DNA of 64,000 nucleotides from Sediminicola sp035798135. Its GTDB lineage: Bacteria; Bacteroidota; Bacteroidia; Flavobacteriales; Flavobacteriaceae. This document shows positions 25,473-33,895 of the stretch, piece after piece. Under the pieces are notes generated by a model. It did not search any database and was not told where the DNA came from. It saw only the letters and a program-made list of their open reading frames with translations. The translations under genes and the position numbers were made by a program. Position 1 is the stretch's first letter. Every line of letters begins with the position of its first letter. The stretch lies in contig JAPFBR010000004.1 in NCBI GenBank assembly GCA_035798135.1, positions 124,001-188,000 of the forward strand. The letters run 5' to 3'.

Positions 25473-25928
25473 TCAAGGAATAAGCTTTTTTTCAAAACAA
25501 ACGCTATTCTCTATTCCGGCATATTGTCCGTAATTGGGAATGATTTGATATCCATTCTTGGTATAAAGGGCTATAGCCTCTGGTTGTCTTTTACCTGTTT
25601 CCAAAACACACTTTTGGTAGCCCAAATCCCGTGCCCAGTTCTCCAATACGGACAAAACCTTGGTCGCTATACCTTCACCTCTTTTTTCCGGAATAACGTA
25701 CATCCGCTTTACCTCCATGACGTTTGGCTCCAATTCCTTAAGAGCCCCACAGGCTACAGGAAGCTCCAGATGGTAGGCTACCAACGCATATTTTATTAAA
25801 TCCAGCTTGTTGAATTGGTTGTAGAACGAATGGTCTTCCCCATCCCTTTCGGCCAGATCAGCATTAAGAAGGGCCACGAGCATTTTAAAGTCGGGCTCTG
25901 TAGCGTTGGACTTTACTATACGAATCAT
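25473..25928 (-). CDS. GNAT family N-acetyltransferase
   Basis: The 151-residue protein has the acetyl-CoA-binding motif A: VKRMYVIPEKRGEGIATKVLSVLENWARDLGY, with R-G-E-G-I-A as the pyrophosphate loop. Motif B follows (ALYTKNGYQIIPNYG). The N-terminal region (FKMLVALLNADLAERDGEDHSFYNQFN) recalls acetyltransferases of small amine or peptide substrates. It lies 18 bp downstream of the large esterase gene and is probably co-transcribed with it. Confidence 0.9.
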   Translation of the reverse strand: MIRIVKSNATEPDFKMLVALLNADLAERDGEDHSFYNQFNKLDLIKYALVAYHLELPVACGALKELEPNVMEVKRMYVIPEKRGEGIATKVLSVLENWARDLGYQKCVLETGKRQPEAIALYTKNGYQIIPNYGQYAGIENSVCFEKKLIP

Positions 25929-25946
25929 CGAACTGTTATTATCTCA

Positions 25947-27677
25947 CTATTTATAACGCCAGCTGGTCAGATCGGCACCTTTCGGGGCGCTTTCGGCAAT
26001 GCGTTTCATGATTTTGGGCACGTACATGGTATTGTACCGCATACGACTAATGTAATTGGGTTGGTCCGGGTCTCCATTCCAACAATGCTCTGCCCTATCG
26101 CCATAAGCCACTTCCCCCTCATAATAGGGGTCTGTAGTATTTTCTAAAAAGTCTTCCATCAAATAAACTGCATTGTTCAAATAATAATTGTCCATATCGC
26201 CACAATAGATATGAATTTTCCCCTTCAATTTATCCCCCAATTTATCCCAATCGCGCTCCATAATATAGCGCAGATCATAGTTTTCTTGCCAATATTTGGC
26301 CACGTCTGCATTGATATCCCCGCTCATTTTATCCCATAAGCGAACTGGGTATCCATCTTTCCCTTGTGGTGAATAAGTAGCCTCCCATATATCCCATTGC
26401 TGTCCAGATCTTGATTTATCACCCAAAACCAACTCCAAGTGATTTCCTTCCCGTAAGGTGGATTGAATTTGGCCTAGGTTATTCCGATGGGCCGGAACTT
26501 CCAATTTTTTATAGTTGCTATCATAGTAATAGGCATTTTCATCCTCATAGATATTTGTTAGGCAATAGGCCCTAAAATCAATGGGATCCGGACAAGCCGC
26601 AAAACACCCGTTATATTCTTCAGGATATTTTACCTGTACTGCCAAAGCTTCCCAACCTCCCGTGGAGCCCCCATAAAGAAAACGGGACCAACCTTCGCCC
26701 ATGCCCCTAAATTGTTTTTCGATATGCGGGATTAGCTCATAGGTTATGGCATCTCCATACGGACCTTGGCTGGCTGAATTTACCGCATAGGAATCGTCGT
26801 AATACGGAGTGGGATGTTGAATTTCGATGATAATAAATCTAGGGAAATCTGGCTCGTTCCAACGCTTGTAAAAATCGTAGGCCTCCTGTTCCTGAATGAT
26901 ATTGTACCCATCAACATTGAATCGGGATGAATATTCCGGCTTTATATTGGGGTCTGGAGGCGTGGTCCTAAATCCATCAAAATCTTTTGGGAAGTGACCA
27001 TGAAAGATCATCAACGGATACTTTGCCTCTGGGTGTTCCTCAAAACCCTTGGGCAACAGCACATGGGCACCCAAATACATGTCCCTCCCCCAAAACTTGG
27101 AGAGTTTTTCAGATTTTATTTTGATGTGCTTTATCCATTCCGTGTCCTTTGGCTCCTCTATTGGAGGAATTATCTGATCCATCTGTATATCGATTTCCGG
27201 AATTCCTTTTTCCGTGATGGTAACCTTCATAGGCTTGCTATACATATTGCCAGGAGAGCTGTTCCATTGCTGCCCTTCCCCATTGTCCATGGGTAATTTT
27301 ACGGTCTGGCCAGTAGACAAATTGAACGTCTCATATTTATGCAACAAGGCTTGGACGTAATAATCCCCTGGAGGGATATCGGCCATGCTCGCAATCGGAA
27401 AACCAAAATCTTTGCCATCGAATACTATCTTCTCATTGGGTGCCATTCCGTCCACGTTCTTCCCGTAGATCAATTGGGCTTTAAGCCCATCATTAATTTG
27501 AAAACGAGGTTCCGTCTTGTCATTGTTGGCTAGCATCAATAATAATCTACCGTCCATTTTTTCCGCACCAACGGCATCAGAGAAAGTAACAGATACGGCA
27601 ATTGGTGTGGATACTTCCTTATTGGATTGACAGCTTGCAAAACAAATAACGGCAACAAAGAGAAATAGTCTTTTCAT
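25947..27677 (-). CDS. large esterase-like alpha/beta hydrolase lipoprotein
   Basis: The 576-residue protein starts with a lipoprotein signal (MKRLFLFVAVICFASC, Cys16). The N-terminal 170 residues form a beta-rich domain that may bind ligand. The second half is an alpha/beta hydrolase with an esterase-D-like nucleophile motif, GGSTGGW, with the serine at residue 338, and a final HCWNGDPDQ segment that may supply the His. It probably faces the periplasm and cleaves an ester substrate of unknown nature. The GNAT gene follows. Confidence 0.83.
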   Translation of the reverse strand: MKRLFLFVAVICFASCQSNKEVSTPIAVSVTFSDAVGAEKMDGRLLLMLANNDKTEPRFQINDGLKAQLIYGKNVDGMAPNEKIVFDGKDFGFPIASMADIPPGDYYVQALLHKYETFNLSTGQTVKLPMDNGEGQQWNSSPGNMYSKPMKVTITEKGIPEIDIQMDQIIPPIEEPKDTEWIKHIKIKSEKLSKFWGRDMYLGAHVLLPKGFEEHPEAKYPLMIFHGHFPKDFDGFRTTPPDPNIKPEYSSRFNVDGYNIIQEQEAYDFYKRWNEPDFPRFIIIEIQHPTPYYDDSYAVNSASQGPYGDAITYELIPHIEKQFRGMGEGWSRFLYGGSTGGWEALAVQVKYPEEYNGCFAACPDPIDFRAYCLTNIYEDENAYYYDSNYKKLEVPAHRNNLGQIQSTLREGNHLELVLGDKSRSGQQWDIWEATYSPQGKDGYPVRLWDKMSGDINADVAKYWQENYDLRYIMERDWDKLGDKLKGKIHIYCGDMDNYYLNNAVYLMEDFLENTTDPYYEGEVAYGDRAEHCWNGDPDQPNYISRMRYNTMYVPKIMKRIAESAPKGADLTSWRYK

Positions 27678-27880
27678 GGGTTGGTTGTATTTAGAGAAAA
27701 GATACTCATTTTCGTATCAATAACAAACACCATTATCAGCCAATTGAATTATGGGATCATACACAAATTGCAACTTCCCTATTCTGGGATTTGAAGGGAC
27801 TACTTTATAAGATAAGTTGTTTTAAAACGTTATATGCTTTAAATAAGACTAGGTTTTGATACCTACTAAATTTCTGGTCT
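27678..27880. other. intergenic region between divergent lipoprotein genes
   Basis: AT-rich, about 200 bp, expected to hold promoters for the esterase (minus) and the small lipoprotein (plus). No full TTG / TAnnTTTG pair with the right spacing was found. Confidence 0.35.
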
Positions 27881-28027
27881 ATGAGAAAAATTTTAGCCGT
27901 AAGCTTTGTATTTGGCGCCATCGTCGCCATGAGCAGTTGTAATTATGACGACAGTAATGATATTGATGTCCTCAACCCTAATGATAGCATTAAAGGGTCT
28001 TCCTATGAAACAAAAATGCCCCAATAA
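27881..28027 (+). CDS. tiny lipoprotein, 48 residues
   Basis: The ATG at 27881 opens a frame ending with TAA at 28025-28027. The product starts MRKILAVSFVFGAIVAMSSC, a good lipoprotein signal with Cys at residue 20, followed by a short Asp/Asn-rich tail (NYDDSNDIDVLNPNDSIKG). I do not know a family. The signal sequence is strong evidence that it is translated, although it is very short. Its 3' end overlaps the hairpin of the convergent folD terminator. Confidence 0.6.
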   Translation: MRKILAVSFVFGAIVAMSSCNYDDSNDIDVLNPNDSIKGSSYETKMPQ

Positions 28028-28037
28028 ATTGAGGCAT
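28009..28037 (-). terminator. folD terminator overlapping the tiny lipoprotein stop
   Basis: ATGCCCCAAT (28016-28025) pairs with ATTGAGGCAT (28028-28037) with one mismatch and a 2-nt centre. On the minus strand a U-rich tail follows (the A-run at 28011-28015). It sits just downstream of the folD stop. Confidence 0.65.
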
Positions 28038-28052
28038 ATATAGATCGTACTA

Positions 28053-28937
28053 TTATTTTTTACTTCTGTGACGTTCCCTTGCCAATAAGGTGTTCTTTAG
28101 GAGCATGGCTATGGTCATAGGTCCTACCCCACCTGGCACCGGAGTAATAAAAGATGCTTTTTTGCTCACGTTTTCAAAATCTACGTCACCGGTAATATAA
28201 TACCCTTTTTCCTTGGTATCATCCGCTACACGGGTAATTCCTACATCTATGACTACGACATCGTCCTTTACCATTTCTGCCTTTAAAAAGTTGGGTACGC
28301 CAAGGGCTGAGATAATGATATCTGCCTGTGATGTTATTTGATTGATATTTTTAGTGTGGCTATGGGTCAAGGTTACCGTGGAATTTCCCGGCCATCCTTT
28401 ACGGCCCATAAGAATACTCATGGGGCGACCAACAATATGGCTCCTCCCGATCACAACCGTATGCTTTCCTTTGGTATCCACATTATAGCGTTCCAATAAT
28501 TCCAAAATCCCAAAAGGGGTTGCTGGTATAAACGTGCTCATATCCAGAGCCATTTTACCGAAATTCATAGGGTGGAATCCATCCACATCCTTATCCGGAT
28601 CTACTGCCAGCAATACTTTTTGGGTATCTATCTGCGGAGGTAATGGCAGCTGCACAATAAAACCGTCGATATCGTCATTCTCATTGAGTTCCTCTATCTT
28701 TTTTAACAATTCCAATTCCGAAGTGGTACTTGGCATTTTTACCAAGGTAGATTCAAAGCCCACTTTTTCACAAGAACGTACCTTACTGCCCACATAGGTT
28801 AAACTAGCCCCGTCGTTACCGACAATAATAGCAGCCAAATGAGGGACTTTTTCCCCGCGCTCCTTCATTTTGGAAACCTCAACGGCAATTTCATCCTTTA
28901 TTTCATTGGAAACTTTCTTTCCGTCCAATAGTTGCAT
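28053..28937 (-). CDS. folD: methylenetetrahydrofolate dehydrogenase/cyclohydrolase FolD
   Basis: The 294-residue bifunctional enzyme interconverts methylene-, methenyl- and formyl-tetrahydrofolate using NADP+. Visible landmarks are YVGSKVRSCEKVGF, with the catalytic Lys in the first block, GFIVQLPLPPQID, PDKDVDGFHPMNFG, the Rossmann segment VVIGRSHIVGRPMSILM and the final ITPVPGGVGPMTIAMLL. All family signatures are intact and the length is normal. ffh lies 42 bp upstream in the same direction, so the pair may be co-transcribed. Confidence 0.97.
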   Translation of the reverse strand: MQLLDGKKVSNEIKDEIAVEVSKMKERGEKVPHLAAIIVGNDGASLTYVGSKVRSCEKVGFESTLVKMPSTTSELELLKKIEELNENDDIDGFIVQLPLPPQIDTQKVLLAVDPDKDVDGFHPMNFGKMALDMSTFIPATPFGILELLERYNVDTKGKHTVVIGRSHIVGRPMSILMGRKGWPGNSTVTLTHSHTKNINQITSQADIIISALGVPNFLKAEMVKDDVVVIDVGITRVADDTKEKGYYITGDVDFENVSKKASFITPVPGGVGPMTIAMLLKNTLLARERHRSKK

Positions 28938-28979
28938 AGTATTCTTTTTAGTTGGTATTATGTATTGATCAGGGTTTAA

Positions 28980-30317
28980 TTACTTCATCCCCTTCATGCC
29001 ACCCATCATTTGCATCATCTTTTTACCGCCACCACCTTGCATCATTTTCATCATCTTGCTCATTTGGTTGAACTGCTTCAGCAATTGGTTCACCTCTTGT
29101 ACCGTTCTTCCACTTCCTTTGGCTACACGTACTTTTCTACTGGCGTTCAATACGGTAGGATTGGAACGCTCATCCGGGGTCATAGAATGTATAATGGCCT
29201 CAATATGCTTGAAGGCGTCATCATCTATATCCATCCCTTTAAGGGCCTTTCCAGCTCCAGGGATCATTCCCATCAGATCCTTCAGGCTACCCATTTTTTT
29301 GATTTGCTGGATCTGACTCAAGAAATCATCAAAACCAAAGGTGTTCTTGGCAATCTTCTTTTGGATTTTCCGAGCTTCCTCTTCATCGAACTGTTCTTGT
29401 GCCCTTTCCACCAGGGAAACAACATCCCCCATCCCAAGAATACGATCTGCCATACGGGAAGGGTGAAAAACATCAATGGCGTCCATTTTTTCCCCTGTAC
29501 CAATAAATTTGATAGGTTTATCAACAACCGATTTAATAGAAATAGCGGCACCACCACGGGTATCACCATCCAATTTGGTAAGGATTACCCCGTCAAAATT
29601 CAAGATGTCATTAAAAGCCTTGGCAGTATTCACCGCATCCTGACCTGTCATGGCATCCACCACAAATAGGGTTTCTTGGGGTTCAATGGCCTTATGGATG
29701 TTGGAAATTTCCTTCATCATCACCTCATCTACTGCCAAACGACCAGCGGTATCAATGATGACCACATTATATCCATTTGCTTTGGCATGGGCAACACCCG
29801 CTTTGGCAATGGCCACAGGGTCATTATTACCTTTGTCTGAATATACTTCAATGCCCAATTGATCACCAACTATGTGCAACTGGTCTATCGCCGCCGGACG
29901 GTATACATCACAAGCGACCAATAATGGATTCTTAGTTTTTTTGGTCTTTAAAAAATTGGCGAGCTTCCCGGAAAATGTAGTCTTACCAGAACCTTGGAGA
30001 CCCGACATTAAAATAATGGAAGGGTTTTCCGAAAGGTTGATGCCCTCCGTTTCACCACCCATAAGCGCTATCAGCTCATCCTTTACCAATTTCACCATCA
30101 ATTGCCCTGGTTGAAGGGAGGTCAGTACGTTTTGGCCCAAAGCCTTTTCCTTGACCGAATTGGTAAATTCTTTTGCAATCTTAAAATTGACATCGGCGTC
30201 CAACAAAGCCCGTCTTACCTCTTTGAGGGTTTCAGCAACATTTATTTCCGTTATCTGTCCATGCCCTTTGAGAACGTGTAGTGCCTTATCTAACTTTTCG
30301 CTTAAATTATCAAACAT
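28980..30317 (-). CDS. ffh: signal recognition particle protein Ffh
   Basis: The 445-residue SRP54 homologue binds signal sequences and 4.5S RNA and hands nascent membrane proteins to FtsY. The N domain (about 1-85) is followed by the G domain with P-loop GLQGSGKTT near residue 107, DTAGR and TKLDGDTRGGA. The M domain is Met-rich and ends MSKMMKMMQGGGGKKMMQMMGG, where the methionine bristles bind signal peptides. Length and motifs are standard. Confidence 0.98.
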   Translation of the reverse strand: MFDNLSEKLDKALHVLKGHGQITEINVAETLKEVRRALLDADVNFKIAKEFTNSVKEKALGQNVLTSLQPGQLMVKLVKDELIALMGGETEGINLSENPSIILMSGLQGSGKTTFSGKLANFLKTKKTKNPLLVACDVYRPAAIDQLHIVGDQLGIEVYSDKGNNDPVAIAKAGVAHAKANGYNVVIIDTAGRLAVDEVMMKEISNIHKAIEPQETLFVVDAMTGQDAVNTAKAFNDILNFDGVILTKLDGDTRGGAAISIKSVVDKPIKFIGTGEKMDAIDVFHPSRMADRILGMGDVVSLVERAQEQFDEEEARKIQKKIAKNTFGFDDFLSQIQQIKKMGSLKDLMGMIPGAGKALKGMDIDDDAFKHIEAIIHSMTPDERSNPTVLNASRKVRVAKGSGRTVQEVNQLLKQFNQMSKMMKMMQGGGGKKMMQMMGGMKGMK

Positions 30318-30392
30318 AGTCTTGCAGTATTAAGAAATGCAAATTTAAGAATAACAATGGGAAGTGGGAAGTTTGACCTTAAAAATATAAAT

Positions 30393-30428
30393 GCAAAAAG
30401 GGCAACTTCGTTATGAAGTCACCCTTTT
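30393..30428 (-). terminator. terminator of the Asp-rich lipoprotein gene
   Basis: AAAAGGG pairs with CCCTTTT around an inner ACTTC/GAAGT stem, with a small internal bulge and a 5-nt loop. The A-rich left flank gives a U-tract on the minus strand. It is about 30 bp after the stop codon at 30457. Confidence 0.75.
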
Positions 30429-30456
30429 CAAAATATTTGGGGCAAAAAAGTGGTTC

Positions 30457-32217
30457 TTATCTCACGAAGTCCAAAGTTTCTATGGTACCATCACCACTTT
30501 CACTTCTCAATTTAAGACTTGTACTTGTTGTAGCAACAATATCCCAATCATCGGATAAGGTTATAAAATTATTCCCTTCTCCATAGTTCAGGTAGCACTT
30601 TAATTTCCCTTCACTATCTCGGATAATTCTCCATAAACCATTATCAACCAAGGGATCTGCATTTACAGAAATACTGGCTACATTATTGGATGAGAAGAAG
30701 AAATCAAAATCAGCATATTGCGCAAATGTATTTTCTCCCTCACCGATGGTGTAGTTGGCAATTTTCCATGCACCACCCATCAAATAGTTCCTGATTTCCA
30801 TCACATCGCCATCTTCATTATTATCATTACAGTGACGCTCCAATATAAGTTCATAGGCAGTACCTTCAATCTCAAACTTCAATCGTTTGTTATTCAAATC
30901 TCTTAACAACCATTCAAAACTTACGCCAGGCTCATTACCCATGGTAATTGCCATGACCAATTGTCCTTGTGTATTGGTAGTGATTGCCCATGTTCCATTT
31001 GAGGTGTTTACTCCATTGCTCAATGTTACTTCGGCATTGGCTCCAAAACTGAACTTGTAACCCAACAAACGATCAATTTCCTGGTTATTGTTCTTTACTT
31101 TTTTGATTACCCAGCTACATTCCTTTAGAATTTCCCTAAGGGTATCAGGCGTATTGTTAACAATATCACAGGCCTTCTTCATGACAATTTTATTGCCTTC
31201 ACCAGAGTATAGTTTAATTCTACCTTCTTCAATTTCATATACAAACCATTCCAAGGTAAAATCTACCATGACATCAAACTCCAATTTCAATAGGACACGA
31301 TTTTCGCCTACCCTAGTGGACCAAGTTCCTTCAAGGGCTGCACCTATTCTGTTCCTAACGATTACAGTTCCATTTTCCTTAAAGTTCATTACATATTCAA
31401 AATATTGATCGGTCTGGTTGATACCATCCCTTTTTACTTCATGAACCAAGAAAGGACAGGCTACCAAGAATTTATCCAAACGGTCTTTATTAAAGTCGTC
31501 ATCGTTATGATCATTGTCGTCATCTTCATCACATGCATCCTTTGCATTCTCAATGGCATTCGCCAATTCAGCATTGCTGTTCACTGTTATTTCCGAACCA
31601 TCATATAGGGCAAGACTAACTGGGAAATCGAAACTTACCAAGTCATTGTCATCCAATCCTTTAAAGAATCTTCTTAGCTCCAAATCATTTTTCACAATTA
31701 CACTACCTGTTTGTTGTAGGTTCGCACTGAAGGTGTACAGCTTTACAGGATATACAAAATCTATACATTCAATATCATCGTCATCACCACCTTCTATACA
31801 ATCGGCAGCAATTCCGCGTAGATCTTCTTTATTGTTGATCACCACTTCCGTGAAATCTGAAAGTGTAATGGTGATAGGAAATAGAATTTCCAAGAAATCC
31901 TCATCCCCATCAATGGAATCGAAAATTTCTTCTATCAACCTTAGATCGGCTATGGAGTCTATGGTCAATTGTATTCCTGCCACCTCTACGGTATAAGGAA
32001 ATTGGATGGCAATACAACTGGAGCCATCAACGATATTATCAAAGGAACCATCATTGGAAGATGTACGTTCTACTAAATTAGCGGTAGATGAACTGGCTGC
32101 AATGGCCTCTTGCTCATTTCCTGTTGGTAATTCTTCAAACTCATCTTGACATGAGGTGAAGCTCATAGCAAATACCAGTAGGCCGGTATACATTAGATAA
32201 CTAATAAACTTTTTCAT
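30457..32217 (-). CDS. large Asp-rich repeat lipoprotein of the sigma/FecR/TonB locus
   Basis: Starting at the ATG at 32217, the 586-residue protein has a lipoprotein signal ending FTSC (Cys23). The N-terminal half holds four units of about 60 residues built on an (F/Y)P-(Y/I/V)-x-(V/I/L) strand and an I-x-(S/N)-x-x-(D/E)-L helix start: QFPYTVEV, LFPITITL, VYPVKLYT and DFPVSLAL. Asp-rich linkers (GGDDDDIE, DEDDDNDHNDDD) separate units and may bind calcium. The C-terminal half has three lipocalin-like units of about 100 residues, beginning near FLVACPFLVHEV, LKECSWVIKKV and GGAWKIANY. I know no characterised member. It is divergent from the sigma factor and shares a promoter-like motif with fecR, so it is probably a regulated surface lipoprotein. 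Confidence 0.75.
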   Translation of the reverse strand: MKKFISYLMYTGLLVFAMSFTSCQDEFEELPTGNEQEAIAASSSTANLVERTSSNDGSFDNIVDGSSCIAIQFPYTVEVAGIQLTIDSIADLRLIEEIFDSIDGDEDFLEILFPITITLSDFTEVVINNKEDLRGIAADCIEGGDDDDIECIDFVYPVKLYTFSANLQQTGSVIVKNDLELRRFFKGLDDNDLVSFDFPVSLALYDGSEITVNSNAELANAIENAKDACDEDDDNDHNDDDFNKDRLDKFLVACPFLVHEVKRDGINQTDQYFEYVMNFKENGTVIVRNRIGAALEGTWSTRVGENRVLLKLEFDVMVDFTLEWFVYEIEEGRIKLYSGEGNKIVMKKACDIVNNTPDTLREILKECSWVIKKVKNNNQEIDRLLGYKFSFGANAEVTLSNGVNTSNGTWAITTNTQGQLVMAITMGNEPGVSFEWLLRDLNNKRLKFEIEGTAYELILERHCNDNNEDGDVMEIRNYLMGGAWKIANYTIGEGENTFAQYADFDFFFSSNNVASISVNADPLVDNGLWRIIRDSEGKLKCYLNYGEGNNFITLSDDWDIVATTSTSLKLRSESGDGTIETLDFVR

Positions 32218-32246
32218 AATGTTTGGATTTAATTTGGTGTTATAAC

Positions 32247-32277
32247 TATAGAACAACCCACTTATAAAAAACCCTAC
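32247..32277 (-). promoter_or_regulatory. ECF-type promoter motif GTAGGGT-N14-TTGTT before the Asp-rich lipoprotein
   Basis: On the minus strand GTAGGGT (32277-32271) is followed after 14 nt by TTGTTCTATA (32256-32247). The downstream ATG is 30 nt from the end of the motif. The same two elements with the same spacing lie before fecR at 32932-32960. This is probably the promoter recognised by the adjacent sigma factor, but that is inferred. Confidence 0.6.
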
Positions 32278-32300
32278 CCCCTTTTTAATTTTTTTTAAAA

Positions 32301-32308
32301 TATCTTTG
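32301..32308 (+). promoter_or_regulatory. candidate -7 box of the sigma-factor gene
   Basis: TATCTTTG matches the Bacteroidota housekeeping -7 consensus TAnnTTTG, 17 nt before the TTG start codon. No good -33 TTG is seen at the expected distance, so the leader would be short and the call is tentative. Confidence 0.35.
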
Positions 32309-32324
32309 AAAAAAAATATTACGC

Positions 32325-32837
32325 TTGGATACGGACAACAAAAACAATGTTTGCAAAGAAGAGGTCTATAGCGCCCTCTTTAACGCCAATTCTAAAACGG
32401 TTTTTAACTATATATATTATAAGTTCGGAAATGAGGAAAAAGCATATGATGCGGTTCAGGAAGCATTCATAAAGCTTTGGGAGAATTGTGCCAAGGTTGC
32501 GCCGGAAAAAGCCAAGTCATACGTCTATACTATTGCCAACAATCTTTATTTAAATGTGATTAAGGCGGAAAAGGTACGATTGAAATATGCCGATAAGAGT
32601 TTGGAGGTATCGCATGAATCGCCAGAATTTTTGTTGGAAGAAAAACAGTATCAGGAAAAATTGGATCGTGCTTTGAACAGTTTGCCGGAGAACCAACGTA
32701 CCACCTTTTTATTGAATAGGATAGACGGGAAGAAGTATGCCGAAATTGCCGATATGGAAAATGTAAGTGTAAAGGCCATAGAAAAGCGGATGCATTTGGC
32801 CCTAAAAACATTGAGAGAACAAATTGAAGGGATTTAA
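32325..32837 (+). CDS. ECF-type RNA polymerase sigma factor
   Basis: The 170-residue protein has sigma region 2 (VFNYIYYKFGNEEKAYDAVQEAFIKLWENC) with the DAVQEAF core-binding helix. Region 4 is LPENQRTTFLLNRIDGKKYAEIADMENVSVKAIEKRMHLAL with its helix-turn-helix. No in-frame ATG lies upstream; TTG at 32325 appears to be the start, which may keep expression low. The downstream genes encode a FecR anti-sigma factor and a TonB receptor, the FecI-type cell-surface signalling arrangement. The receptor ligand would release this factor from FecR. Confidence 0.92.
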   Translation: MDTDNKNNVCKEEVYSALFNANSKTVFNYIYYKFGNEEKAYDAVQEAFIKLWENCAKVAPEKAKSYVYTIANNLYLNVIKAEKVRLKYADKSLEVSHESPEFLLEEKQYQEKLDRALNSLPENQRTTFLLNRIDGKKYAEIADMENVSVKAIEKRMHLALKTLREQIEGI

Positions 32838-32931
32838 AAGATCCTATAAGGATATACGTGGGATTGGTAGTATTGAATTTTTATTTCAGTGAGGCTTAAT
32901 CCTTTTAGAGCTAAAATATTTCAATTAAAAA
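32838..32931 (+). other. sigma-fecR intergenic region
   Basis: A 94-bp stretch before the ECF-type motif. It has no open frame or terminator, so read-through from the sigma gene remains possible. Confidence 0.35.
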
Positions 32932-32960
32932 GTAGGGTATTTATTCTTTTGATTGTTATA
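32932..32960 (+). promoter_or_regulatory. ECF-type promoter motif GTAGGGT-N14-TTGTT before fecR
   Basis: GTAGGGT (32932-32938) and TTGTTATA (32953-32960) are separated by 14 nt, as at the lipoprotein gene. The fecR ATG is 20 nt downstream. The matching element upstream of the divergent lipoprotein supports a common regulator. Confidence 0.6.
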
Positions 32961-32980
32961 ATTATGAAAAGAACAGTAAG

Positions 32981-33895
32981 ATGCAAGAAAATTACCTAGC
33001 AAAATGGCTCAATAACGAACTCTCTGAGGAGGAGTTGGCAGAATTTAAAAATTCTGTCGAGTATGACTCTTATCAGAAGTTAAAGGAAGCATCCGGTTCT
33101 TTGGAAGCTCCAAAATTCGATGCCGATAAGATATGGAGTTCCCTTAAGGACAAAAGGGAATCGTCCAAATCCAAGGTCATCCAATTGCGTCCATTTACAA
33201 AATTGCTGCGGGTTGCAGCAGCCATTGCAGTTATTGCTGTTGCTTCTATCTTTTATTTCAACTCTTTGGATGAAACCATTTCCACACAGTATGCGGAACG
33301 GGCCGAAGTGCTTTTACCGGATGCCTCTGAAATTGTTTTGAATGCCGATTCCGAGGTTTCCTACAGCAAAAAGAAATGGGACAAAAAACGAAATGTATCC
33401 CTGAAAGGAGAAGCTTACTTTAAAGTCGCCAAAGGAAAACGTTTTACAGTTACCACCGATGAAGGAACAGTTGCTGTTCTGGGTACCCAATTTAATGTGG
33501 AAAATAGAAAAGGACTTTTTGAAGTGACCTGTTTTGAAGGACTCGTAAGTGTTACCTTCCAAAACAAGGAATTCAAGGTGCCTGCCGGATCATCATTTTT
33601 GGCCATCAATGGGGAAGTAAGACCTACCATTGCCCCAACAACCACAATACCCTACTGGATGAACCATGAAAGCAATTTTAAAAGCATCCCACTTTCCTAT
33701 GTGTTGGATGAGTTTGAAAGACAATACAATGTAACTGTAGAAATAAAGGATGTTGATACCAACCAATTATTTACCGGTACGTTTAGTAATACAGATATTG
33801 ATTTAGCGTTAGAAAGTATAAGTGTTCCTGCCAATATCCAGTTCAAAAAACTAGATGGGAATAAAGTCGTGTTCTATGCTGAAGAAACACCATAA
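32981..33895 (+). CDS. FecR-type anti-sigma factor
   Basis: The 304-residue protein has an N-terminal cytoplasmic domain (about 1-70) that would bind the sigma factor and a single membrane helix at residues 76-93 (LRVAAAIAVIAVASIFYF). Its periplasmic FecR domain (about 100-200) includes LLPDASEIVLNADSEVSYSK and RFTVTTDEGTVAVLGTQFNV. The C-terminal DUF4974-like segment (about 230-300) contains FKSIPLSYVLDEFERQYNVTVEI and ALESISVPANI and would contact the receptor STN domain. It is transcribed after the sigma gene and overlaps the receptor gene by 20 nt. Confidence 0.93.
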   Translation: MQENYLAKWLNNELSEEELAEFKNSVEYDSYQKLKEASGSLEAPKFDADKIWSSLKDKRESSKSKVIQLRPFTKLLRVAAAIAVIAVASIFYFNSLDETISTQYAERAEVLLPDASEIVLNADSEVSYSKKKWDKKRNVSLKGEAYFKVAKGKRFTVTTDEGTVAVLGTQFNVENRKGLFEVTCFEGLVSVTFQNKEFKVPAGSSFLAINGEVRPTIAPTTTIPYWMNHESNFKSIPLSYVLDEFERQYNVTVEIKDVDTNQLFTGTFSNTDIDLALESISVPANIQFKKLDGNKVVFYAEETP

